DNA from: Nipponacmea schrenckii | Lineage: Eukaryota > Mollusca > Gastropoda > Lottiidae | Reading direction: 5' to 3' | DNA: 64,000 nt | Assembly (NCBI GenBank): GCA_030562195.1 | Contig: JAUJPP010000012.1 | Span: 14,260,001-14,324,000 of the forward strand | Position numbers and translations under genes: made by a program | The notes under the pieces: generated by a model | Databases searched by the model: none | What the model was told of the DNA's origin: nothing | The model's input: the letters and a program-made list of their open reading frames with translations, nothing else | Part shown: positions 11,326 to 22,098 of the stretch, piece after piece | Layout of the letters: every line of letters begins with the position of its first letter | Numbering within the stretch: position 1 is the first letter of the stretch

Positions 11326-11638
11326 TTAAAAGGGATAATAATTCTTAGAATGAACATAAAATTTGGCCAATAATATCAGTGGCCATAAATAAAAAAAAAA
11401 ATAAACACATATCCAAAAAACTAAACAATTATCCATAAAGATGTATATGGTTGTTGAAAAACGCTCAATAAATTGATTAAGCGTTATCAAAAATGACTTA
11501 GTTTAGTGAGTTTTCCAGATTTTAAGGGATTCTGTTACTTTATGACACCTGGTAAGTTTACTGATGAATATATATTCATATTGACCATTCTTCAGAACTA
11601 AAATTTTATCTTCATGCTAAGACACACTATCCCTTTTA
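11326..11638. mobile_element. AAAGGGAT-family MITE, about 313 bp
   Basis: The termini are inverted: ttaaaagggataataattct on the left, and an end whose reverse complement is taaaagggatagtgtgtctt. Internal markers are ttccagattttaagggattc and tttatgacacctggtaagtt. Relatives are at 1-42, 22,973-23,262, about 29,100-29,300, 41,150-41,290 and 57,333-57,665. There is no coding capacity. Confidence 0.75.
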
Positions 11639-11639
11639 G

Positions 11640-12045
11640 GCAGCAGGCACTGCCTATAACATTTTCATTTCCAATTCACTTTTTAATATATTGCGATAAA
11701 TTTGTAGATATGTTTTCTGTTCTTAGGCACTGCCTGTAACATTCAAATTTAAAATACTTTGAACATTTATTGATCTAATTTGACATGAAATTTTCAGCAC
11801 CAAAGTGTAGTCTATACATTCCTTAACAGAATAATCATCAAGATTGTTCTAAATAACTCTTTTCATTTCATTTGTCTGGTTAGTGTAGTCTACAGATCTC
11901 TAAGTAGAACAATCATCAAGATTGTTTTTTATTATGTCTTGAAATATGGTTCAAAACAATTGGTTTACAAAAATGTCTGGTTAAAGTAGGCTAAAGATCT
12001 CTAAGTAGAACAATCATCAAGACTGTTCTTTGTAATGTCTAAATT
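11640..12045 (-). repeat. Short tandem duplications overlapping the GTF2F2 3' end
   Basis: A core (acaatcatcaagattgttct) recurs at about 11,830, 11,908 and 12,009. The copy at 12,009-12,030 contains the last two GTF2F2 codons, the stop and the start of the 3' UTR. Another short duplication, aggcactgcctataacatt, occurs at about 11,645 and 11,726. The 3' UTR therefore grew by duplication of the coding-UTR junction, or the reverse. Confidence 0.6.
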
Positions 12046-15000
12046 CTGGCTTTAACTCCCACATATTCTTGTGAGGGGCTCTCATGTTGTAAGTGCATAT
12101 CTCTTTTAATATTTCTTTCACGTAAGGCTGAAAATAAAATTCAAGATGGAATTGTGTGGAGTCATATTACAGAAATTACACGACACTAAGCAAATTAGAA
12201 ACAATCATTCCTACAAGGAAAACAATTTAAGTCCATTAAGATCCTTTCTAACTGCTGGTCCTTGGCCAAACCTCTTGACATTACTTGGATTTACATGGAA
12301 ATTATTTCTTGGAAAGTTTCCAGTCAAAGATGGAATTAACAAGGTGACCATAGAAATTTAAGAAACTTAATTTAATAGGATGGTAATTTTATCATTTCCT
12401 TAAAAAGTTTCCAGAAAATGACAAAATGAACAAGGTGCCCAAAGATAATTTAAGAAACTTAAAATAGGATGGTAATTTTATCATTTTCTTAAAAAGTTTC
12501 CAGAAAATGACAGAATGAACAAGGTGCACACAGAAAATTTAAGAAACTTAAAATAGGATGGTAATTTTATTATTTTCTTAAAAAGTTTCCAGAAAATGAC
12601 AGAATGAACAAGGTGCCCAAAGATAATTTAAGAAACTTAAAATAGGATGGTAATTTTATCATTTTCTTAAAAAGTTTCCAGAAAATGACAGAATGAACAA
12701 GGTGCCCAAAGATAATTTAAGAAACTTAAAATAGGATGGTAATTTTATCATTTTCTTAAAAAGTTTCCAGAAAATGACAGAATGAACAAGGTGCACACAG
12801 AAAATTTAAGAAACTTAAAATAGGATGGTAATTTTATCATTTTCTTAAAAAGTTTCCAGAAAATGACAGAATGAACAAGGTGCACACAGAAAATTTAAGA
12901 AACTTAAAATAGGATGGTAATTTTATCATTTTCTTAAAAAGTTTCCAGAAAATGGCAGATTGAAGAAGGTGCCTGTAGAAAATTTAAGATACTTAATTTA
13001 ATAGACTGGTAATTTTATCATTTTCTTGAAAAGTTTCCAGTCAATAAAAGAATGAACAAGGTGCCCAAAGATAATTTAAGAAACTTAAAATAGACTTGTA
13101 ATTTTATCATTTTCTTAAAAAGTTTCCAGAAAATGACAGAATGAACTAGGTGCGCACAGAAAATTTAAGAAACTTAAAATATGATGGTAATTTCATCATT
13201 TCCTAAAAAGTTTCCAGTCAATGAAAGAATGAACAAGATGCCCATAGAAAATTTAAGAAACTTAAAATATGATGGTAATTTCATCATTTCCTAAAAAGTT
13301 TCCAGTCAATGAAAGAATGAACAAGATGCCCAAAGATAATTTAAGAAACTTAAAATAGACTGGTAATTTTATCATATTCTTGAAAAGTTTCCAGTCAATA
13401 AAAGAATGAACAAGGTGCACACAGAAAATTTAAGAAACTTAAAATAGACTTGTAATTTTATCATTTTATTAAAAAGTTTCCAGAAAATGACAGAATGAAC
13501 TAGGTGCCCAAAGCAAATTTAAGAAACTTCAAATGTTTTGGGTATTACCTTAAATTGTTTTTAATCAATAACGGATGAACAAGGTGCTCAAAGAAAATTT
13601 AAGAAACTGAAAATTAAAGAATGAACAAGGTGCCCAAGAAAAGAAAACTTACAATGGGTTGGTTGGTAATTCGAACTAAATCTTGTACATTATAATATTG
13701 ATGTTTCTCGAATGCTGAGAATAACATATCCATGACTTTATCTTTATCAGCTCGGGATCTCTTATTTTCTGATTTCTTTTTACGATTTTCTTCAAACTAC
13801 AAAATCAAGTTAAATAGAGATTAAGTTTTGATTTTATGTCATGATTAGAATTATGAACACAGGCAACACCATTCAGTGTCCTATGAGAGAAATTTTCTAT
13901 TTCTATTCCAACTTTTATTAAGCGACATTTGAATACACATCCTTTTGTTTTAATTTATGCTCATTTCTTAGAGTAATTCAACTGATCATGTGTGATCTGA
14001 CAAAATTTGTTTTCATCTCATGCACGATATTCCCACAGTAAATTTTCTTCAAACCAGATGAAAATGGTAGACTCTATAATGTTCACATGTCAATTTCATT
14101 TTGTTAGGACTAAGTCAAGAAAAATAACAAAAAAATTATTCATCAAAAAATCGTCAATATCGAACTTGTTCAAGATTTCATCAATAAAAATGTTCACACC
14201 AAATTTTCTTTAAACCAGATTAAAATGGTAGTCCTATAGCGTACACATGTCAATTTCAACGCGTTTTGACTATGTCAAGGGCAACAACTCATAAACAGTT
14301 CACTGAAAAATGGTTAATATCAAATTTGTTCAAGATCTCATCAATATAAATGATCACACCAAATTTTATTCAAATCTGATGAAAACTGTAGTCTCTATCA
14401 CGTTCACAAGCTATTGTGGACCGACAGACCGACGGACGGACAGGGTGATGACAATATACGACCACATTATAATGTGGGTGTAGAAAAATTAAATAGAAAG
14501 ACAATACTCACAGCAGAAACATAATCTTTGGGTTTATAAGACTGAACTATTCTATCTAACTGTTTTATCTCTCGTTTAGGTTTATTACCTTGTTCAAAAT
14601 TAACCCTACAAAATATAACATATAACATATATAATAACAGCAACTAAATATTAACTTTATTCTAAAACCACGTTTACATATTCATATTGGACTGGGAGTT
14701 TGTGATATTGAATTCAAGCTTCAAAACAGTAATAAAAGTCTTATACAGGGGGGCACACAAGTAACGTTTTGATCTAATGACGACAAATATAACAATCAAT
14801 GACTTGAAAAATTTGCATGTGTGACAGGTGCTGTCAATGGTAAATGTTTTTGGAAATTTTCAGCCAATTAATTCTGTCAGTGATGAAGTTCAACTGTATT
14901 TGGCATATCCTCTCATTTCAACCAATGTAATTTTGATATCTTTGAATTTTGCGCTGATGAAATCAATATATACGAATTTTGGAGGAGTTTCATTTCTTTC

Positions 15001-18000
15001 CATGGAATTTCAACTGAAAACCTGCCAAAGTAATCTATTTTAAGCTGATTTCCAATTCACATCACAATAACTAGTCAAATTTACAATTTCGTTAAAATCT
15101 TAATGATGTTGCTACAGTACAAGCTCTTCAATATTATCAGCAATTCGTAAAGAATTTTTTTATTAGAATTGAAGAGAACACAAGCAATTGAAATTCTTCA
15201 AATTGATGCTAAGAGTTTAAAATGATTTTTTCTTAATGCATTGCTGTCAATATTTTAAATTTAATAATAGCAATACAAAAACAAACAAAAACAAGTGTGT
15301 TAATTAAATACATACCTTTTTAATTTTCTATATGTTTCATCTGCTATAGGCCGACATTCTGCTCTCTGTATCACTTTACCATCTACTGCTATTTTTTCTA
15401 CAAAAAAGCATAACAACAATTAATATCAACTGAATGCCATACAGAAAGTTTCTGTAAAATAATCTACATATTGGACTGAAAATTCTCATTTGTTCATACA
15501 TATTTCAAAATAATAAATTTTTTAATTAAAAATGATTTGATATTTGTGTTTGAGTATTTTTCTTATATCATTCAATTCATTGTTCCCATGAGCTGAATGT
15601 CAGACAGGACACTGAAGGTACTGGCTGTGGCATTGGAAGTTTTTAAACTTGTGGTTTAATTGAACCCAAGGCATTTATGTCACACACAAACTATATAAAG
15701 TTACTGGGCTAAACACAGGTAAGGGGAGATAATAATGTTGCAAAATTGCACTCAAATATATGACATAGATCACATGCTCCTTACCTGAGACCAGCTCTTT
15801 TGTACCAGTAGCTTGACTTTCTACAACATTTAAAATAAAATTATTAACCACTGTCTACCATTCATTGAAAATAAATAGCAGCAAATTCAACTGAAAGTTT
15901 TAGGTTTGAGCGTAGCATCTAGAGTGGAAAAGAAACCAAGGATGGGTCAGCATCAAGATAGGACAAGAAACCAAGGCTGGGTCAGGGTCTAGATAGGACA
16001 AGAAACCAAGGCTGGGTCAGGGTCTAGATGGGACATGAAACCAAGGCTGGGTCAGGGTCTAGATAGGACAAGAAACCAAGGCCAAGTCAGGGTCTAGATG
16101 GGACATGAAACCAAGGCTAGATCAGCGCCTAGATGGGACAAGAAACCAGGGCTGGGTCAGGGTCTAGATGGGACATAAACCAAGGTTGGGTCAGCGCCTA
16201 GATGGGACAAGAAACCAAGGCTTGGTCAGGGTCTAGATGGGACATAAACTAGGGCTGGGAATCGATTATGATTTTAATATCGATTATCGGCAAATAATCG
16301 GTGACGTGCACCGACCGATAATCGATTAATAATCGGTAGAATTTTCATGTCTATTTTAAGTAAGGGAGATAACCACATTCGAGTATCGTAAACACAGTAC
16401 ATTTGAAAATGAAAGTAGCATATCCTCCCAGCAGATGGAGCTCTACACTGTTGTTATTTATAGGCCTATTGTTGTTATTGTGTCGTATTAAAAGTCGATA
16501 GCGGTATTATTTGGTAGGTTTTGTGATAGTATTGTTCATTCCATCTTGTAAACAGTTGTTTGAAAAAATTGATTGGATATAATTTATTGAATCATGATAA
16601 TCGATTATGGAATTTTAGATCGATAATCGTAATCGGCAGGTAAGTAATCGACGATTAATCGGAATTTCGATAAATTTTGCCAGCCCTAACATAAACCAAG
16701 GTTGGGTCAGCGTCTAGATGGGACATGAAACCAAGGACAGGTCAACGTCTAGATGTGACAAAAAACCATGGCTGGGTCAGCGTCTAGATGGTAAAAAGAA
16801 ACCAAGGCCGGGTCGGGGTCTAGAAGGGGACAAAAAACCATGGCTGGGTCAGCGTCTAGATGGTAAAAAGAAACCAAGGCCGAGTCAGGGTCTAGATGGG
16901 ACAAGAAACCATGGCTGGGTCAGCGTCTAGATGGTAAAAAAAAACCAAGGCCGGGTCAGGGTCTAGATGGGACAAGAAACCAAGGTTGGGTCAGCGTCTA
17001 GATGGGACAAGAAACCAAGGACAGGTCAGCGTCTAGATGGTGCAAGAGACCAAGGTTGGGTCAGCGTCTAGATGAGACAAGTAACCATGGCTGGGTCAGC
17101 GTCTAGATGGTAAAAAAAAACAAGGCCGGGTCAGGGTCTAGATGGGACAAGAAACCAAGGTTGGGTCAGCATCTAGATGGTGCAAGAGACCAAGGTTGGG
17201 TCAGCGTCTAGATGAGACAAGAAACCAAGGTTGGGTCAGCGTCTAGATGGGACAAGAAACCAAGGACAGGTCAGGGTCTAGATGAGACAAGAAACCAAGG
17301 CCAAATCAGGTTCTAGATGGGACAAGAAACCAAGGTTGGGTCAGCGTCTAGATGGGACAAGAAACCAAGAACAGGTCAGCTTCTAGATGAGACAAGAAAC
17401 CAAGGACAGGTCAGGGTCTAGATCGGACAAGAAACCAAGGACAGGTCAGGGTCTAGATCGGACAAGAAACCAAGGTTGGGTCAGCGTCTAGATGGGGCAA
17501 GAAACCAAGGTCAGGTCAACGTTTAGATAGGACAAGATTCCCAGGCTGAGTCAAAGTCTAGATGGTACAGGAAACCAAGGTCGGGTCAACATCTAGATTA
17601 GACAAGAAACCAGGGCCAACTCTTGTGCATCTATTGGGCTAATGAAGATGGTCAAAAACATTGAAATGAAATGAAATAAAATAAAGTTTTATGTCCTACT
17701 CTTCTGCACCTAATGGGAAAGATAGAAGGTTACATACCAGCATAAATAGGAGTCTGTGAAAAGACCACTAAATTCTGTGTCCCTACACCAGTCAACACAA
17801 ACTTATGATCTTTAGGTATATCTGCTGAAGTTTCTTTGGCTGTAAACACAACTTCAGGTTTCTGACCAGGGAATCTGTAAATAAACAATGTGAAATACTA
17901 GTAACAGTACCGGTACCAAAGAAATCTATGCCTAATAATGCTTGGTTTTGAAAAACAGACTGTAGCACAATCAGTGAGAGTGTTGGAAGTTTTACATGAC

Positions 18001-20684
18001 ACAGATAGCATATGCTTGATTACGTCTAGTGACCGCGAACAAATCCTCTATGCTCATTATTTTAGTCGACTAAGCTGTAAAGTAGTGTAAAGGGATACAG
18101 ATAATCCCAAATCATTTGAAATTAAACAAATGAATGCTTGTGTCCTACTTTCTAATGAAGGCTAATAAAGACAGATAACATAGTGTGCAAAAAGGGAATG
18201 CTTTTGAGAACACCAGTCTAAAGTCCAAATTAAAATCTTTCAAGGTATAATTGATATTTTTTTTTTATAAACAATATTTTATTTATACATGGGATTGGGG
18301 AACAGGCTTCCGCCTATATGACCCCTCTCCATAAAATTTTTGATACAAAATGTAATATACAAAAATACAAAAAAAAATAAAATAAGAAAGAACAAAAGAA
18401 CATAATTCAAACGTATTTACAGAGCTGTAGAGACATTTATGGAAGTATGTGACTTCATTATGTAAATATTAATAATGGGTAATAATAGAAATATAGATTA
18501 GTGATGGTAAAGATTTAGAATCGTTTTGAGAGAGTAATGAAAGTATGGACCTGGTTAAAGATATCAATTGACTCAAGCTGAGAGTCTGTTCCATTTAGTA
18601 AGATATCTAAAGTTCTTAATTTTGATGGTAGAGTATTTATGGATTGTTTTCGGGCATCAAAATGTAAGGAGCAGTGGATAAGATAGTGTTCAAAATAGTG
18701 ACCACAAGCACGAAACGCGACGTAGAACTTTATGACCATTCAGATCACTACAGGAAAGGCGCAGACGGCAGTGTAAAATTTGGTTTTTGCGGTTTCCTGA
18801 ATAAAAGTATGGTGGTATAGTATGGTCATGACTTTTGAGTGAAGATTTGAACGCTGATATAGATGAGATAAATTTATTATATTCAGGTAATTGATTCCAA
18901 ACACGGATGGCTGATGGAATAAAGGAATTGTAAAAGAGGTTTGTTCTGCAGTTGTATTCTAAGAGAAGTCCATTATTTCTAAGATTGTAATTTGTACATG
19001 TACATTTGATTTCGACAAGGTCCGATAAATAGTTTGGAGTGAGATTATTTAAAATTTTGTACATCATTATTAGTTTGTGCCGCCTACGTCTTTCCTGCAG
19101 GGTTGTGAATCCAGTTTCTTCATAAAGCAAGTGGTGACTGGTTCCCCTCACAGCACCGCATATAGTCCTGAGTGCATCAAGTTGAATATTTTCTAATTTA
19201 GCTGTTAGTTCTGCTGTGCACCCATCCCATATAGTATCGCAATAATCAAAGTGTGGTAGGATGAAAGAAGTATAGATGGTATGGAGAGATTTTCGGCTCA
19301 GACGGTGTTTCTTAGACCTCAAACAATTGACAAATTTCCCAGTTTTTGATAAGATTGACCCAATATGTTCGTCCCACTGACAGTTTTTTTTAAATATTAA
19401 CCCTAGGTGTTTATGTGAAATCACTTCTTGAATAGGTGTATCATCTAGTTTTAGAGTAGGAAGAAGAATGTTCATTTTAGTAGCTAGTGCGAGTGTTTTC
19501 AGCGGGTTAAAGGAAACCAGCCACCTTTTTGACCAGTTGTTAATAGTTTCGAGATCGCGATTCAAAACCTCTGCACATGAGCTTGGGTCACCAATTTTCA
19601 TATATAGGCTCGTATCATTGACAAAGAGACGGATGTTCGATTGGATATTTTCAACGATGTCATTTATGTAAATAAGAAATAGTAGCGGTCCAAGGACAGA
19701 GCCCTGTAATTGATGAAAGAATGAAGCCTTAAACAAGGATAACAACTTAGGTCTACAGTTAAGGATCATCCTTCAACCAGCTGGTCCTTGACGAAAACCT
19801 ATTGGCATTGATCTTTTAAGTTATCAGTACACATTTATAGCAGAGTGGACTACATTTTATGAGTGAAGATGACTTATTCAAAGTTATCATGACTTTCATA
19901 TGCTGATTAGGATCAGAACCCTCGGACACCATTCTTTTGAAGTCACCTTACAAAATGCACAGCCTGTAGCACATGCCTCCAATGCCTATAATTATTGTCC
20001 AATCCATCATTATTCCAAGAGCATGGATGAAAGACGTTCCACTACTCAGACATGACGATCAAAAGTGATATAAAAAATCTTACTTTGATTTTGTTATTTT
20101 GAGTTTTCCAACATCAGAATTTGGTGGAGATTCTTTCCAAATCTCTGATAAATATTTTGGCACCTGTAAAAAAAAAAGGTAACATTTTGGTGCAAATGAC
20201 CACCCTATATATACAAATAGTATCAAACTAATGTAAGATTTACTGATAATTTTCATGTTAATTTTAATGTTGGCCTCGAAACTAAATTGAACAATCTAAG
20301 GACTTTTTCAAATGTAGAATGACCCCTTAATTATATTTCTTAAAACTCTAATATGCAAATCAGGAATTTGTTTTTCAATAGTAAAATGATAGGAAACCTT
20401 TTTTTTTATTTAAACAATATCTTATTCACAAATATATTCAGAGATTTACATTATGAAATGTATTGGGAAATAGGCTTTGCCTATATTTTCCTTTTCCATA
20501 GACAAATTTGAGTTACAACATCACCGCGATTGGGTACTTAACTTTGTATTAATGGTACACAAACTTACAAATATTGATAATGCTATAATATTAAACATAC
20601 CTTAACAAGCCAGACACCTCGACCCGCAGCAGCTGTATCTATCTCCCTTACTTCATGAGCTTTTTCAACATTCATTGTTGCCAT
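12017..20684 (-). CDS. GTF2F2: General transcription factor IIF subunit 2 (TFIIF beta, RAP30), complete
   Basis: The minus-strand coding exons in order are 20,601-20,684, 20,084-20,163, 17,738-17,874, 15,785-15,820, 15,316-15,397, 14,512-14,605, 13,653-13,796 and 12,017-12,127. All junctions are GT-AG and in phase, giving 255 codons plus TGA (human RAP30 has 249). The product pairs with TFIIF alpha, binds RNA polymerase II and stabilises it in the pre-initiation complex in the nucleus. The N-terminal dimerisation part shows RGVWLVKVPKYLSEIWKESP (20-39) and GKLKI. The middle has VIQRAECRPIADETYRKLKR. The C-terminal winged helix covers about 184-252 and contains MDMLFSAFEKHQYYNVQDLV and VKEILKEI, ending near WELKPEFRHYKEQS. 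An in-frame TAA 27 bases upstream of the ATG, and an acceptor upstream of that, support this start and imply a 5' UTR intron. Introns 2, 3 and 7 are swollen by repeats. Confidence 0.96.
12290..13646 (-). repeat. 89-bp minisatellite filling GTF2F2 intron 7
   Basis: About 16 copies of a unit containing aaaaagtttccagaaaatga, cagaatgaacaaggtgc and aggatggtaattttatcatt. Two variants alternate: one with gcccaaagataattt, one with gcacacagaaaattt. Inner copies are nearly identical and edge copies diverged, as expected for array growth by unequal exchange. The array stops within about 10 bases of the exon 7 donor (13,647-13,652) and about 160 bases before the exon 8 acceptor. Confidence 0.95.
14000..14485 (+). 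mobile_element. Dispersed repeat in GTF2F2 intron 6, gacgga-rich end
   Basis: About three copies of the 165-bp unit seen at 9,380-10,265, followed by ggaccgacagaccgacggac and a short inverted tail (ccacattataatgtggg). It ends just downstream of exon 6 in the sense of the gene. The 68-codon plus-strand frame at 14,007-14,213 is repeat-derived. Confidence 0.6.
15905..17615 (+). repeat. 35-bp minisatellite in GTF2F2 intron 3
   Basis: About 36 copies of a 35-bp unit (ctagatgggacaagaaacca then aggctgggtcagggt), split by a 439-bp insertion at 16,250-16,688. Variants are interspersed, with gtaaaaagaaacc or ccaaggacaggtcag. The array carries a 70-codon open frame (16,718-16,930) that is only translated repeat. 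Confidence 0.95.
16250..16688. mobile_element. hAT-type MITE inserted inside the minisatellite
   Basis: The element begins tagggctgggaa and ends ttttgccagcccta, imperfect inverted ends. It is flanked on both sides by the same 8 bases, acataaac (16,242-16,249 and 16,689-16,696). Removing the element and one copy restores a normal minisatellite unit (gggacataaaccaagg), which gives the pre-insertion site directly. An 8-bp duplication with these ends fits the hAT superfamily. The interior is 439 bp rich in atcgattat/ataatcgat motifs, with no transposase. Confidence 0.9.
17625..17715 (-). mobile_element. SINE tail fragment in GTF2F2 intron 3
   Basis: Two partial copies of the SINE 3' region: tattgggctaatgaagatgg, and after an A-rich stretch (aaatgaaatgaaataaaata) ttttatgtcctactcttctg. 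They match the tails at 955 and 22,430 in the same orientation. The fragment ends about 20 bases before the exon 3 donor. Confidence 0.65.
18256..19706 (-). pseudogene. 5'-truncated, decayed LINE (CR1/Jockey-like reverse transcriptase) in GTF2F2 intron 2
   Basis: The minus strand encodes the C-terminal part of a non-LTR reverse transcriptase, starting at QGSVLGPLLFLIYINDI. The catalytic FADD-type box is changed to FVND, so this copy cannot be active. Thumb and C-terminal segments follow to about 18,690. The frame then shifts, and a second frame (18,515-18,739) continues with a Cys/His-containing tail (ACGHYFEHYLIHCSLH). The 3' end is A-rich on the minus strand. The insertion is flanked by taattgat at 18,248-18,255 and 19,707-19,714, a target-site duplication that defines both ends. 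The clade is inferred from general sequence character only. Confidence 0.88.
20399..20560 (-). mobile_element. Short LINE 3' end in GTF2F2 intron 1
   Basis: A T-rich start followed by gggaaataggctttgcctat parallels the 3' end of the LINE at 18,256 (ggggaacaggcttccgccta). It is a severely 5'-truncated, diverged copy of a related element in the same orientation. Confidence 0.5.
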
Positions 20685-22098
20685 TCTGTTAACTAAGTAT
20701 ACTGGTACTTATAGTTTACCTGAAATAAATAGGAATCAAATAAAAAGATTGTTCATCAAGACTATTTGATCTGTCTGTAAATATCTTTATAGGCCTACTA
20801 GTAGTATTATCAACAATACCTATGATATGTGACAAACATTAGAGGGATCGACACTTGAGGCTTAAAAGCTTGCGATATTTAATTTGATGACTGTAGGTCC
20901 TTGAGCCTGTTTCTTGGAAACTTAACTAGAATGATTTTAGTGTTCCAATGGTCAGATTGGTCAATCACTAAAATAGCGGTTATATTAAACAATCAAGTTT
21001 AAAATTATTAAAATTTTGATTGTATCTTTGTTAAAATTTTGTGAAACAGGTCCCTGTATTCCTAGTAAAAATTTCTTAATAATCCCTTGATGTTGCAGAA
21101 GTAGGCCCAGGCTATAGGCCTATACTGAATTGAATTAGGCTATAATGAAAGGTAAAATAGCTAAGCCCTAAGTAACTTAATAAATAAGCCTATCTTGGAA
21201 GAGACAATAAGGGCACAAGGCAACATCATTATAGATAGGCCTATTGGAAGCATGAACGTGATAAGGAGTTTGTGTTGTAAACATAACTTCATGTTCATCA
21301 AAACTTCATCATTCATGTAACTGTTCAACTAACATTTGGAGAAACTACTAAAATGAACAAGCCAGATTACGTGTTCAAAATTACTTCAAAACAAAATATG
21401 GCTATAATCCTGACAACGTTTTGGACAGTGTAAAATCTTAAAGTCATTAGGAATTTAAATTTACAAATTTGATTTTTTTCAATGTTTTCCTTTTACTAAA
21501 CTGGATGTGGAAATCTTCAGTAAAAAAGGGGAGAATGTGATGTATTTCCGTTATTAAACTCTTGATTGTCCAGTGCTTCTTGATAAGCAGCCGATGGAAT
21601 TTTATGTCTGGACATTCATGAGTGAAATAGCGGGAAATAGTGTGTAATGTTTACAATTTACATAGAAGAAAGACTAAAAGAGTATTCATTTGATTCTTTG
21701 CTTGAAGACGAAAAAGTAACAAGATTCTGTTGTCAATAGCGAATTTATCTTTTCACACAACCAAACATGAGTTGTTTTAAATGTCAGATTTGTATGCCTT
21801 AAAAAACAAACGAAATTATGTCTGATAACCAAAATGAAAGTGGGCTACATTGATAAAATCCGTCAACAATATTGAGTACCGGTACTGGTGCATTCCAAAA
21901 TGTAAGAATGTACCATTTTGATCGGAAATTATATGGCATAGATTTAAAATCGTCTGCTATCACTTGGACATGGAACCTACGGCTTAGCCTGCTATTGTTT
22001 CCAACTCATGACAGGTTATTTTTATGTTCTTTGTAGCCACAGTGTGAAGAGTTTAAAAAGTTACATTATAGCAAATTTATTTTGCAGCATCAGAAAAG
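20685..22098. promoter_or_regulatory. Shared spacer between divergent GTF2F2 and RFC4
   Basis: GTF2F2 reads left from 20,684 and RFC4 reads right from 22,099. Both have a splice acceptor just upstream of the ATG: ttatttcag on the minus strand near 20,720, and tttattttgcag on the plus strand ending at 22,087. The untranslated first exons and a possibly bidirectional promoter should therefore lie between about 20,750 and 22,050. The first exons cannot be fixed from sequence alone. Confidence 0.55.
21630..21637 (+). promoter_or_regulatory. E2F-type site in the RFC4-GTF2F2 spacer
   Basis: GCGGGAAA is the reverse complement of the E2F consensus TTTCCCGC. RFC subunit genes are known S-phase E2F targets in animals, so the site fits control of RFC4. 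An isolated 8-mer could still be chance; its location in the divergent spacer is what adds weight. Confidence 0.4.

Noticed and set aside
12146..12361. 71-codon plus frame
   Set aside because: It lies opposite GTF2F2 intron 7, and its end is the first unit of the 89-bp array.
16718..16930. 70-codon plus frame with a repeated KKPRPGQGLDG-like peptide
   Set aside because: Translation of the 35-bp minisatellite; adjacent units carry frame-breaking differences.
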